A stretch of DNA of 19,412 bases, taken from positions 1 through 19,412 of the forward strand of contig CAZFNU010000008.1 of assembly GCA_964520445.1 (NCBI GenBank). The letters run 5' to 3'. The stretch comes from CAZFNU01 sp964520445 (GTDB lineage: Bacteria > Patescibacteriota > Minisyncoccia > UBA6257 > JAKLIH01). Shown here one piece after another: positions 7,153 to 15,798 of the stretch. Made by a program: the position numbers and the translations under genes. How positions within the stretch are numbered: position 1 is the stretch's first letter; each line of letters opens with the position of its first letter. Below the pieces are notes generated by a model. It was not told the DNA's origin. It saw only the letters and a program-made list of their open reading frames with translations, and made no database searches.

Positions 7153-7727
7153 TATTTTATTTTTTTAAATAAATTAGAAGAATTGGCTACCTTAGGTCCG
7201 GCAGATTTTTGATATAAAGATTTCTTACGTTCTAAATATGATTTCTCACAAGGAGAAGATAATCTTTCTATGGCTATTTGGCAGATATACATATCGGGGT
7301 ATAGTTTAACGGGAATATCCGATTGATTACTAATTTCTAAAGTTATGGTTCCTTCAAATCCTGGATCAACAAATCCGGCAGTATGGACCAGTAACCCCAT
7401 TCTTGCTAAACTACTCTTCCCTTCAGCTCGTACCAATATCTTATTAGACAGTTTCATATATTCTTTGGAACTAGCTAAAACAAATTGTCCAGGATGAAGA
7501 ATAAACCCTTGATTTTTTTTAAGAGTTTGACTATCCATCATTTTGTTAAAATCAATATGTTTTTTCAAATCCAACACAGATTCTTTATGAGTATGAAAAA
7601 CTTTTAAAATAGGACCTAGTTTTAAATCTATAGAAGCAGCTTCTATTTGTTCCTCTTGGATTTTAGGAGTAAAAACTAAGTCTTTGTCTTTGATAGCTTG
7701 TTTGATATCTCTGTCAGATAAAACCAT
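7152..7727 (-). CDS. dcd: dCTP deaminase
   Basis: 191 residues with MVLSDRDI at the start, EAASIDLKLG, and the family core EGKSSLARMGLLVHTAGFVD followed by PGFEGTITLEISN, which holds the catalytic Glu and the nucleotide-binding residues of the dUTPase-like fold. It deaminates dCTP to dUTP for dTMP synthesis; some relatives are bifunctional and also cleave dUTP to dUMP, which cannot be decided here. Length is typical. It is a single-gene unit with its own promoter (7761-7789) and ends at the shared terminator at 7122-7152. No Shine-Dalgarno sequence. No in-frame UGA. Confidence 0.9.
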   Translation of the reverse strand: MVLSDRDIKQAIKDKDLVFTPKIQEEQIEAASIDLKLGPILKVFHTHKESVLDLKKHIDFNKMMDSQTLKKNQGFILHPGQFVLASSKEYMKLSNKILVRAEGKSSLARMGLLVHTAGFVDPGFEGTITLEISNQSDIPVKLYPDMYICQIAIERLSSPCEKSYLERKKSLYQKSAGPKVANSSNLFKKIK

Positions 7728-7760
7728 ATTGTTAAGTTTAGAAAGTTATTAATGTAGTGT

Positions 7761-7789
7761 ATGATAGCACAAGTTTTAATTTTAAACAA
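7761..7789 (-). promoter_or_regulatory. dcd: Promoter of dcd
   Basis: Minus strand TTGTTT (7784-7789), 17-bp spacer ending TGC (extended -10), TATCAT (7761-7766), about 35 bases before the start codon. Confidence 0.55.
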
Positions 7790-7802
7790 TGTTGACTAAT
7801 AT

Positions 7803-7836
7803 AAAAAAATGTTCTTTAGATAAGAACATTTTTTAA
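7803..7836. terminator. Terminator of the SIMPL-metG operon
   Basis: ATGTTCTT-TAGAT-AAGAACAT with A and T runs on both sides; it lies just beyond the metG stop at 7862 on the minus strand. Symmetric, so it may also work on the plus strand. Confidence 0.8.
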
Positions 7837-7861
7837 TTTGATTAGTCAAGAAAATTTACTG

Positions 7862-9556
7862 TTACTGCTTAGATATTTTTTGTTGTTCGCTTAATATTTG
7901 TTCTTTCTCTATCTTCTGATATAACGGAGTAATGGTACTAATATTAATATGAGTTAATAATCCTTTAATAAAAGAAACTAATTTTTTATTAGTGGGCCAC
8001 AAAGATATATTAATACCTAGCATCTCTTCTAGTTTAACTGTTCCTTTTGTTAGAATGGGTTTGGAAAATAAATCTAAACAAAGAACAAGATAAAGACAAT
8101 TGGATATAATATCTTTAAATTTATTTGGATCAGTTTCCTTTAAACTTCAAGGTTTTTGAACAGAAATATATTTATTAGCAAAACTGGAAAAATTAACAAA
8201 TTCGGTATAGTAATCTTTAAAGTGGTTATTCTCTAAAGCTTTTCAGATTCTGGAAAAACTCTTTTCTGATTGGCTAGTTAATTCTTTGTCTAGGTTAACA
8301 TTATCAGATACTTTAATATCTTTGGCTAAAGTCAGGGTTCTGTTAACAAAGTTTCCAAAATTAGCGATTAAAACATCATTAATACGAGATTGAAAATCAG
8401 TTCAAGAAAAACTGGCATCATTTTCTTCAGGCATAATAGAAGTGAAGTAAAATCTAACTTGGTCTGAACCATAGGTATCTAAGATATATTGAGCATCAAC
8501 AGTAATTCCCTTGCTTTTTGAAAATTTTAGTCCTTCTAAAGTTAAAAATTGATTAATAACACAAACATCTGGTAGATGAATTTTCTTATCAAAACCATAT
8601 AGTTCTCCAGGTCAGAATAAAGTATGAAAAACTAAATTATCTTTACCCATAAAATAGTAATGTTTGGATTTAGTATTGTATCAGAAATCTTTGTATTTTT
8701 CTTTATCTCATTCAATAGAGGCAGACAGATACCCAATAACAGCTTCAAATCAAACATAGATTCTTTTAGTTTCAATATTATCAATTAACATGTCTTTGGG
8801 AATTCTATCTATGGGTAGTTCAATACCTCAATCTAAATCACGGGTAATAGCAGTGGGTTTTAATCCACGTTTTAACCATTGTCCTGTTTCAGCTTGAATT
8901 CAAGGACGTCAATTCTTTTTGTAAATTGTGTAATACTTTTTAAGAAAAGGAGTTAATTGAGGCCAATCAAGGAAATAGTGTTCAGTTTCCTTAAGAATAA
9001 CAGGACTTTTAGTTAATTTACTTAAAGGATTAATTAATTCTTCAGGATCAATAATCTTCCCACAAGAATCGCATTGGTCACTACGAGTTTCTGTATTCCC
9101 ACAGAAAGGACAAACCCCTTCTACGTATCTATCGGGTAAAAATTTATTCTCATTTATAGAATAGAATTGTTTGGTAACTTTACGGATAATATATCCCTGA
9201 TTTAAAAGTTTTAAAAAAAGACCTTGAACAGTATTTTTATGATTTTCAGTAATGGTCTTAGTATAGATATCAAAATTTAAATCAGCTTTTTCAATTAATT
9301 TTAAATGTTCCTGATAATATCTTTCTACAACTAATTCTGGTTTAATATTTAATTTATCAGCCTCAATAGAGATAGGGGTGCCATGACAATCAGCCCCTGA
9401 AACCATTAAAACATTGTTACCAATTAAACGATGAAAACGAGCAAAATAGTCAGCGGGTAATAAATAACCTGCTAAATGCCCTATATGGATATCCCCATTA
9501 ACATAGGGTCAAGCTAACCCAACGAATATATTTTTTTTAGAATTAAAATTAAACAT
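7862..9556 (-). CDS. metG: Methionyl-tRNA synthetase, 564 aa
   Basis: Charges tRNA-Met. Under table 4 one frame runs from ATG 9554-9556 to TAA 7862-7864; in the standard code it is cut at several UGA codons. Residues 11-28 give FVGLA-W-PYVNGDIHIGH, containing the HIGH signature with UGA for Trp. A zinc-binding knuckle CPFCGN...CDSCGK follows at about 140-160, then RDLDWGI, and FSKSKG as a variant of the KMSKS loop. The C-terminal anticodon-binding helical domain is present, with no C-terminal tRNA-binding OB domain, so it is the short form. It starts 6 bases after the stop of the SIMPL gene without a Shine-Dalgarno sequence, so it is probably the second gene of that operon. Confidence 0.93.
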
Positions 9557-9562
9557 TAAAGA

Positions 9563-10285
9563 TTATTTTATTGTAAATATTGTTCTAACAGTGACCATAA
9601 CTTCTTTATTAATACTAGAGGTATCATAAGTACCGTAATCAGACACCTCGATAGAATTAACTGGTAAAACCTGAACTACCCCCATAGTAGCAGATTTAAT
9701 TGTCCCAATTTTTCTCCCACTACTCTTTGCAATTGTAGAAGCACGAGACATAGCATCTTTAACCGCATCTCCTAAAAGACTGACACGAAGATCAGATAGT
9801 TTAGAGTAATAGTATTCTAAAGCATCGGAAGAAAAAATAACTCCGCCTTCAGCAATCTGTTTGGTATTTTTAGCTAATCTTGTAATTCCCTCTACATCAG
9901 CTGATTGTAATTCAATAGTTTGGCGTAAGGTATATTCTCTAGGTCCGGAATTGTCATTGTATTTATAATTCTGAGTTACATCAAGGGGTGGAAAATTTAA
10001 ATTCTTTTCATCAATTTTATTATCAGCTAAAAATTTCTTAACAACAACCATATCTTTTTCCATTTGAGTATATCCTGTTTTTAAGTTGTTTTCATTAACT
10101 ACTCTTGTAAAGCTAGATCTTCATTTTACTATATCGGAAACAACTTGTTGTTTAGCAGAACCAGTTACTGATAATGTATTGTTTAAACTAGCGACTCTAA
10201 AAAACGTATTGGCGATAAACATAGCACTAAAGACCATACTAATACCTAAAATAACAGCAACGATAATTAATTTTTTATTTTCCAT
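9563..10285 (-). CDS. SIMPL-domain (DUF541) membrane-anchored protein, 240 aa
   Basis: Residues 6-30 form one hydrophobic segment (LIIVAVILGISMVFSAMFIA), an uncleaved anchor or signal, followed by the SIMPL pattern: LSVTGSAKQQVVSDIVKWRSS, then a long helix-strand region and the C-terminal VxDYGTYD and VTVRTIFTI strands. The Trp in VVSDIVKW is encoded by UGA, and reading through it joins the N-terminal part to the rest. SIMPL proteins are extracytoplasmic oligomers of mostly unknown role. The ATG at 10283-10285 lies 32 bases downstream of a near-consensus promoter; there is no ribosome binding site. First gene of an operon with metG. Confidence 0.85.
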
Positions 10286-10317
10286 AGTATTTTTATTTAA
10301 AAATTATATATATCTAA

Positions 10318-10346
10318 AGTATAGCATAAATACACAAAAATTTCAA
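10318..10346 (-). promoter_or_regulatory. Promoter of the SIMPL-metG operon
   Basis: Minus strand TTGAAA (10341-10346), 17-bp spacer ending TGC, TATACT (10318-10323). Confidence 0.7.
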
Positions 10347-10375
10347 CGATTGAACAGAATAATAAAATAATGGTT

Positions 10376-10440
10376 AAAAAGCAAAGGGGACCACTAAACA
10401 GTGGCCCCCAAGCATTAGACTTATTTAGCTATTTCTAGCT
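10376..10440 (-). ncRNA. Small RNA 2, about 65 nt, two hairpins
   Basis: A consensus promoter (10447-10475) points into a stretch without a gene. The predicted first base is at about 10440, where the RNA opens with hairpin AGCTA-GAAA-TAGCT (GNRA tetraloop, 10427-10440). After a 17-nt AU-rich linker comes a 10-bp hairpin GGGGGCCACT-GTTT-AGTGGTCCCC (10386-10409, one G.U) followed by TTTGCTTTTT, a good terminator. The unit lies between the NYN gene end (10505) and the SIMPL promoter. It could be read as a terminator for the NYN operon with a spurious promoter in front, but the promoter is one of the two best in the window. Family not recognised. Confidence 0.6.
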
Positions 10441-10446
10441 ACGTCA

Positions 10447-10475
10447 AGTATAGCAAAACTCTATTAATTTGTCAA
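10447..10475 (-). promoter_or_regulatory. Strong promoter of small RNA 2
   Basis: Minus strand TTGACA (10470-10475), 17-bp spacer ending TGC (extended -10), TATACT (10447-10452). The -35 region TATTGACAAATT is identical to that of small RNA 1. Confidence 0.75.
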
Positions 10476-10479
10476 TACC

Positions 10480-10493
10480 CTTGTGGAAAACTC
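10480..10493 (-). repeat. Second copy of the 14-bp DnaA-box-like element
   Basis: Minus strand GAGTTTTCCACAAG, four bases upstream of the small RNA 2 -35 box. It is the exact reverse complement of the element at 220-233, so relative to the promoter it is inverted compared with small RNA 1. Confidence 0.55.
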
Positions 10494-10504
10494 TTTTAAT
10501 ATAC

Positions 10505-11242
10505 CTAGTTATTAGACATTTCTCTTTTCCAACATATAAATTCCTTGATTCTTCTAATATCAAATATTAATGATTGTGTGTCTACTAATTCCGTCGCTGA
10601 TTTCCTGGCTGTAGAAAAAATGGCTACTTTTTTATCATGCTTTAAAAGCTCTTGGACTGGAAATGCAAAATCACTATCTCCACTCCATAGAATAAAATTT
10701 TTAATATTTTTCTCTTTTTCGTCATTCAATATATCTATTCCTAATTCTACGTCAAAATTACATTTTTTATCTTCCAGAAAAAGAATCCCTCTCCTGTTTA
10801 AATCTTTTAGTTCGTTATTGAGTATTTCTATTGTTGCCGTTTTTAACTCGTCTAATAATGGTTTTCTAATAAAATTTTTTAATAGAGAAGTAGAACTAAT
10901 ATCTATACTAGTAGTATCTATAGATTTTTTAATAATTTTTACTTTTTTTGTAATTAGGATGTATCCATAATTTTTAATATCTTTTATCATGGTTTGAGAC
11001 TCAGGGTTGTCTTCTAATGTGCCGTAATATAAATTAATTTTTTTGATGGTATCAAAAGAGTCCAAAAACTGTTTCAATCTTTTTAGACAAATATGTCACC
11101 CTAATTTATCTTGTCAATGTATAACATTGGCGAAGTCAATATAAATACTTGTGGTATCATCAAAAACACGTTCTAGATCATTTATGACTTTGGGGTTTTT
11201 ATTTGCTAGATTTTTTATTCTCTCGGTTTGTGGTATAAACAT
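10505..11242 (-). CDS. NYN-domain (LabA/DUF88-like) putative ribonuclease, 245 aa
   Basis: After about 30 residues comes SIYIDFANVIHW (first acidic strand of the PIN-like NYN fold), later an Asp-containing CNFDVELGIDI stretch, and LWSGDSDFAFPVQEL with the SGDSDF motif and the strand KKVAIFS. These four acidic positions form the metal site of NYN/LabA RNases. Two Trp codons near residue 45-52 are UGA, which is why the standard code shows only the last 190 residues. It starts 9 bases after the stop of the Cys-rich protein gene, so the two are co-transcribed. NYN proteins often act in RNA decay or processing; the substrate is unknown. Confidence 0.82.
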
Positions 11243-11251
11243 TTTTTCTAT

Positions 11252-11770
11252 TTATTGATTAACTTTGGACATATCAAGACATAACTCTTGCCCCTCTTCT
11301 CCATTAGTAAATACCTTTACGCAAGTTTTGTTCCCGTCTGGGTGTGATTCGGAGAATTTTTTATAGGTCTTGGTTTTACTGTCATAGAGATATTGGACCC
11401 CATATTGCTCTTGATTAAAACAAAACTTAATCTTTTGACTGTTTAAAGTACCAACAGAACAACAAAGAGTCATCTTAGTCCCAAAAACTGATAATTTCTC
11501 AGTACCACTAATCTTAGTTTTAATCCCCTTATCTTCTAGGTTATAGTCATCCCCTTTTTTACATCAAGAAAGATCACTGCTAACAGAGATAGGGGGTTTA
11601 ACTTTAGTAGTGGTGGCACTGGATACTGTAACAGGAATTGTAGTAGTGGTAGTTATAATACTGGTAATGTTATTATCTTTAATACCTGAATAAACAGCTA
11701 CGATAATTATTAACCCAATAGCTAAAAAGTAACCAAAATTTTTAGAAATATATCCTAATTGATTATTCAT
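11252..11770 (-). CDS. Membrane-anchored extracytoplasmic Cys-rich protein, 172 aa
   Basis: I do not recognise the family. Residues 12-30 (YFLAIGLIIIVAVYSG) form a membrane anchor, then a Thr/Ser/Val-rich linker with TTTTT at about 38-60, then a globular domain of about 100 residues with six Cys (one right after a UGA-encoded Trp, a CC pair, and three more), consistent with disulfides outside the cell. First gene of a pair with the NYN RNase. The ATG at 11768-11770 lies shortly after a predicted promoter; no Shine-Dalgarno sequence. Confidence 0.72.
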
Positions 11771-11792
11771 AATATATTTTTAATATATTAAT

Positions 11793-11821
11793 AATATATC
11801 ACAGAAAATATTAATTTACAA
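11793..11821 (-). promoter_or_regulatory. Promoter of the Cys-rich protein and NYN genes
   Basis: Minus strand TTGTAA (11816-11821), 17-bp spacer ending TGTGA, TATATT (11793-11798). The -35 and TGTGATAT parts match those of the glycolytic fusion promoter. Confidence 0.55.
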
Positions 11822-11854
11822 TAAAATATGATTAAAAACTATATCTAACAATTT

Positions 11855-12595
11855 TTAATCAAATTCTATTAATAATGGTAAATGATCCGAAACAACGTCT
11901 TGAAGAACTTCAAATTTTTCAACCTTAACTTCTGGTGAAACCATGATATAATCAGCAAATTTTATTTCTTTTGTATAGAAATGACTTCGTGTTGAAGTTA
12001 TATTATATTTTTTAATCAAATTTATCATTGAGGTTTCCAAGATAGACATACTCTGTGTGTTAGGAGCAACATTAAAATCACCACAAAGAATCTTTGCTCC
12101 ATCAAAATCATCTAAAAATTTCTTAATATTTTTTGATTGTTCGAGCCTTGCTGGATTATCCCCCTTAAAATTTGGTGTCCAATGTCCGTGCAAATTACAA
12201 ACCATATAATCCCTTTCTTCTCTATTAAATTTCATATATTGGATATTTATACCATAAGTACTAGCATCATTGCCCTCCATAGCATTACGTCAACGATATA
12301 CAAAATGATCTGCTATTTCATAATTACCGAATCCTTTTTTAATAAACATAGTTAAACTTTCCTCGCCATCCTGAGTTGGCGCGACATAACCATCAAAGTC
12401 TTTAAGTATTTTTGCAATATCTTTATAAATATCTTCCTTAGCAACTTTTGTTTGGACCCGGCTTTTGACGTTAGGAGGATTATTAAAAACTTCCTGTAAA
12501 CAAAAAATATCAACATCTTCAGCATGTTTGCTGAAAAAGTCCATCAATGGTTCAAAAACTTTTCCACCCCAGATATTAAGCGTAATGAGTTTCAT
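11855..12595 (-). CDS. Endonuclease/exonuclease/phosphatase (EEP) family protein, 246 aa
   Basis: Motifs of the DNase I-like fold in order: MKLITLNIWGG at the start, FCLQEV (metal Glu, about residue 35), NLHGHW (about 135), ILCGDFNVAPN (about 175) and VSDHLPLLIEF at the end, with the catalytic Asp-His pair. The fold includes AP endonucleases, nucleases, and sphingomyelin or inositol phosphatases; the cytosolic form and size do not decide the substrate. A UGA-encoded Trp at about residue 102 joins what the standard code would show as two pieces. The gene lies 51 bases downstream of the RelE-like toxin gene and may be read with it. Confidence 0.8.
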
Positions 12596-12646
12596 AAAAT
12601 TGTGATTAAAACATTTATGTATTTAAAGCTGTGAAATAATACATAG

Positions 12647-12988
12647 TTAAATTTGTTTTAAATATTTCTTAATCCTTTCTTGGTCTTCTCGCACTTGATT
12701 ATCGTTATGAGAATATAGTTCAATGAATTCGACTAAGTTGTTTTCTTCTAGAAAAGAATAGATTATTCTTAAATTACTAGAAGGCAGACTTCTACAAGGG
12801 AATCTAAATTTAAATATAGTTGCTTTATCTGTTTTGGTTAGGATAGCAAGGTGTCTACTTTGAATATATGGGCTAACCTCTAGAGCTATCTTAAATATCT
12901 CCAGATCTGATTTTAAACTCGGATATTTTTTAAGGTAATATTTGAAATCTTTTTCAAATTCTGGGGTTGGATTATAATTCATCATCAT
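12647..12988 (-). CDS. RelE/ParE-superfamily toxin, about 113 aa
   Basis: A compact basic protein with NPTPEFEKDFKYYLKKYP, FKFRFPCRSL, SNLRIIYSFLEENN and VEFIELYSHNDN followed by a basic C-terminal helix. That is the usual order of RelE/ParE-fold mRNA interferases and gyrase poisons: helical start, central beta sheet with Arg, and a closing strand with a basic tail. Three consecutive ATG codons could start it (12988, 12985, 12982); all overlap the end of the Panacea gene by 11-17 bases, which points to translational coupling. The overlap is visible only when UGA is read as Trp. The likely target is ribosome-bound mRNA. Confidence 0.72.
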   Translation of the reverse strand: MMMNYNPTPEFEKDFKYYLKKYPSLKSDLEIFKIALEVSPYIQSRHLAILTKTDKATIFKFRFPCRSLPSSNLRIIYSFLEENNLVEFIELYSHNDNQVREDQERIKKYLKQI

Positions 12989-13739
12989 ATTCTTTTACTG
13001 AATATTTATCGTCTCGATAGAATACACCTTCATAATCTATCTTATCCCCATCTTTAAACATCTTTCAGGGCATGTCGCCATGTGAATAATCGGAAATTTC
13101 TTTGGCACTTTTATCTGATAATCTGTTTAGTTCTTCATCAATATGAATTATCTCTTGGGCTGTCAAGCTCTCCAAATTAGGATTTCTCAAAGGAATGTAT
13201 TTCTTTTGTTGAAAATCAAATATTTTATTAGTGAGAATATGAATTTCTTTATCTTTTACCATTTGGTCTACTACTGTTTTTAGTTCACATGGAGTAGGGC
13301 CAAAATGATTTTTGATATAGGTAGCTCCTGTGAGTTGTTTCCCGTATTTTTCATAATAATCGAAATCAATAAAGTATAGTAATTTATTGATTACTGTTTC
13401 CCCAACATTAGGTTTATTCCCTACTTTAATTAATATATATAACAAAACTTCTTTCATTTTCTTAATATTTTTCTGGGGAACATTAATTCGCATTTCGTTT
13501 TTTATTTCTTCTTTATCTTTAGTAATATTAATTTTTGTTATATATTCTTCTTTTTTAATTAAATTATCTACGGGCATATTGAATAACCCGGCTAATATTT
13601 CTAACTGATTATAAGTAAGAATTTTTTTGCCCTGTTCTACTTTATCATAAGTAGCCCTGGCTAATTTTAATTTCAAGGCTATAAATGATTTAGATAAACC
13701 TAGGTTTTTTCTTGTTTTTTGAATAAATAGATTGTCCAT
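12972..13739 (-). CDS. Panacea-domain (DUF4065) antitoxin with N-terminal Xre HTH, 255 aa
   Basis: Residues 4-65 form an Xre helix-turn-helix: LGLSKSFIALKLKLARATYDKVEQGKK then LTYNQLEILAGLFN. From about 95 comes the Panacea/SocA-like domain: KMKEVLLYILIKVG, TVINKLLYFIDFDYYEKYGKQLTGATYIK, FGPTPCEL and a C-terminal DEELNRLSDKSAKEISDYSHGDMP, the standard signatures of DUF4065. A UGA-encoded Trp follows DMP and adds about 30 residues, taking the end to 12972. Panacea proteins are known antitoxins that pair with many toxin types. Here the partner is the overlapping RelE-like gene. A perfect palindrome beside its start suggests autoregulation. Confidence 0.85.
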
Positions 13740-13740
13740 A

Positions 13741-13752
13741 TAATATATATTA
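13741..13752. promoter_or_regulatory. Palindrome, candidate autoregulatory operator
   Basis: TAATATATATTA, a perfect 12-bp palindrome between the -10 box and the start codon of the Xre-Panacea gene. Xre antitoxins usually repress their own promoter; the low complexity makes chance possible. Confidence 0.4.
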
Positions 13753-13763
13753 ATATTACTTTA

Positions 13764-13792
13764 ATACTAGCATATGTCCAATTATTTGTCAA
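13764..13792 (-). promoter_or_regulatory. Promoter of the toxin-antitoxin operon
   Basis: Minus strand TTGACA (13787-13792), 17-bp spacer ending TGC, TAGTAT (13764-13769). Confidence 0.65.
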
Positions 13793-13828
13793 TAGGGTAT
13801 GTTTAATAGTTGTACACATCCTCATCCC

Positions 13829-15064
13829 CTATTCGTAACGTAATGCATCCATAGGACTTTTTCTGGAAGCTTGATAAGCTGGATAAATACCAAAAGTAAA
13901 CCCAACTATAGCAGAAACTAAAAGACCTAATAAGGCCCCTGAAAAAGGAAAAGAAAAAACAAAAGAAAAAGTTCCGGTTTGATTAAATATATTAATTAAA
14001 CCATAACTAAAGATAAAACCAAAGAAAATCCCAAATAGCCCTCCTCCAGCAGTTAGTAAGATAGATTCGGTTAGAAACTGAATTAATATGTGTTTATTAG
14101 TTGCTCCTAGTGCCTTACGTAATCCAATTTCTTTAGTACGTTCGGTCACTGAAGTTAACATCATATTCATAACCCCTACCCCTCCGACAATCAAAGATAT
14201 GGCGGCTACTGAAGATAATAAAATAGTTAAAACTCCTAAAATACTATTAACTGATTTAACTATGTCTGCTTGGGTTTGAATGGAGAAATCGTCTTTTTCT
14301 GGGTCGTCAATATTATGATTAATTCTTAAGACTTCTTCCATATCAGCAACAGCATTGGGAATATTAGCTTCTGCATCTACTTTCGCAATCATTTCTTGAA
14401 AATATTTAATTCCTAAAATTTTTTGTTGCAAAGTGGTATATGGCATAGTCACACAATCATCGTAATTAACTCCCCCCATTTGCCCTTTAGGATCAGTAAC
14501 CCCGATAATTTTAAAACTCTTTTCTTTTAATTTAATTTTTTGTCCTAAAGGATCGTCTTGCCCAAATAATTTTTCCGCTACTTTAGAACCGATTACTACC
14601 ACAGCATTTCGAGAATCGATATCCTCTTGGGTAAATGATTCTCCTTTGTTAATGGTCAATTTAACTAAATCAAAAGCATCGGGAGTACTGCCAAGAATAG
14701 TTACTTTATAGGATTCGGATTCAAAAGAAGCATTTCCCATACTGGTAACAATGGGGGTAACACTTTCTAGATTAGGAACATTAGATTTTTTTCTTAAGTC
14801 CTCTAAGTCTTTAACTTTTAAACTATCTTGCCCAACCCCTCCATGTTGCATAGCATCTTTTAATTTCCCCGGCATTATATATAGATTAGTAGCACCAAAG
14901 CTTTGAATTTGGCTAATAATAGATTTTTTAGCACTATCTCCTATAGCCATAACAAGAATAATAGCAGTAATGCCAATGGCAATACCTAAGATAGTTAGAG
15001 TAGAGCGAGATCTGTAGGCCATGATATCTTTATAGGCCATTTTTATATTATCTTGTATATTCAT
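13829..15064 (-). CDS. MacB-type ABC transporter permease (FtsX/MacB_PCD), 411 aa
   Basis: Begins MNIQDNIKMAYKDIMAYRSR followed by one membrane segment (about 21-44), then a large extracytoplasmic domain of about 230 residues, then three C-terminal membrane segments (about 280-305, 330-355, 370-400) around the conserved VGGVGVMNMMLTSVTERTKE-IGLRKALGA signature. This is the MacB/FtsX topology of mechanotransmission ABC systems. Ends AYQASRKSPMDALRYE, the typical family C-terminus. It starts 2 bases after the ATPase stop, so is tightly coupled with it. No UGA codons and apparently no Trp. Confidence 0.9.
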   Translation of the reverse strand: MNIQDNIKMAYKDIMAYRSRSTLTILGIAIGITAIILVMAIGDSAKKSIISQIQSFGATNLYIMPGKLKDAMQHGGVGQDSLKVKDLEDLRKKSNVPNLESVTPIVTSMGNASFESESYKVTILGSTPDAFDLVKLTINKGESFTQEDIDSRNAVVVIGSKVAEKLFGQDDPLGQKIKLKEKSFKIIGVTDPKGQMGGVNYDDCVTMPYTTLQQKILGIKYFQEMIAKVDAEANIPNAVADMEEVLRINHNIDDPEKDDFSIQTQADIVKSVNSILGVLTILLSSVAAISLIVGGVGVMNMMLTSVTERTKEIGLRKALGATNKHILIQFLTESILLTAGGGLFGIFFGFIFSYGLINIFNQTGTFSFVFSFPFSGALLGLLVSAIVGFTFGIYPAYQASRKSPMDALRYE

Positions 15065-15066
15065 AA

Positions 15067-15789
15067 TTATTTATTAAAACCTTGAACTTCAACTATCCGA
15101 CGATTAGAAACTAAATAGTCTTTGTCAATTAAACCATCTTTAATATGGATGATTCTTTTAGCTGATTCAGCTACTTCGGATTCATGAGTTACTAAAATAA
15201 TTGTATGCCCTTCGTTATTTAAATCTTGAAGAAATTTTAAAACAACTTCTCCTGATTTAGAATCAAGACTTCCAGTAGGTTCATCAGCAAAAATAATCTT
15301 GGGTTCATTTACTAAAGCACGGGCAATAGCTACTCTTTGTTTTTGACCTCCTGATAATTTAGTAGATTTATAATCCATACGATCTTCTAATCCTACCAGG
15401 GAAATTAGCTCTCTAACCTTTTTACTCTTATCTACATCTTTCATATCCTCGGTATATATTAAAGGAAGTTTAACATTTTCAAAAACTGTTAATCGGGGAA
15501 GCAAATTAAAGGATTGAAAAATGAATCCCATTTTCCTATTACGAATTTCTGCTAGCTCATCATCTGTGTAGGCATTTATTTCTTTTTCTTCAAATAGATA
15601 TTGTCCATAAGTAATTCTTTCAAGACAACCTAATATTTGGAGAAGTGTTGATTTACCAGAACCAGAGGGTCCCATAATAGCCACAAATTCCCCTTCATTA
15701 ATATCTAAATCAATACCATTTAAGGCTTGGGTATCAACTCCTTCGCTGGAATAAATTTTAATCAAGTTTTTTATAGTGATTAAAGACAT
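15067..15789 (-). CDS. ABC transporter ATP-binding protein, MacB/LolD type, 240 aa
   Basis: Powers the MacB-type permease encoded next to it. Walker A GPSGSGKST at 40-48, Q-loop in FQSFNLLP, signature LSGGQKQR at about 145, Walker B IIFADEPTGSLD at about 165 and the switch His in LVTHE. Standard length and a standalone domain, as in Gram-positive MacAB-like systems. Lies 9 bases after the membrane-fusion protein gene. Confidence 0.92.
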   Translation of the reverse strand: MSLITIKNLIKIYSSEGVDTQALNGIDLDINEGEFVAIMGPSGSGKSTLLQILGCLERITYGQYLFEEKEINAYTDDELAEIRNRKMGFIFQSFNLLPRLTVFENVKLPLIYTEDMKDVDKSKKVRELISLVGLEDRMDYKSTKLSGGQKQRVAIARALVNEPKIIFADEPTGSLDSKSGEVVLKFLQDLNNEGHTIILVTHESEVAESAKRIIHIKDGLIDKDYLVSNRRIVEVQGFNK

Positions 15790-15798
15790 AACAATTTT

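Noticed and set aside
10086..10370. Plus-strand ORF over the SIMPL gene start and its promoter
   Set aside because: It covers the N-terminal coding part and consensus promoter of the SIMPL-metG operon and has no features of its own.
10400..10440. tracrRNA or CRISPR-related RNA
   Set aside because: AGCTAGAAATAGC followed by AATAAG resembles an engineered guide scaffold, but that GAAA loop is artificial in guides; no repeats, spacers or cas genes are visible here.
11831..11858. AT-rich inverted repeat after the EEP gene as a terminator
   Set aside because: Only ATTAAAAA pairing across a 12-nt loop with no T run; too weak to call.
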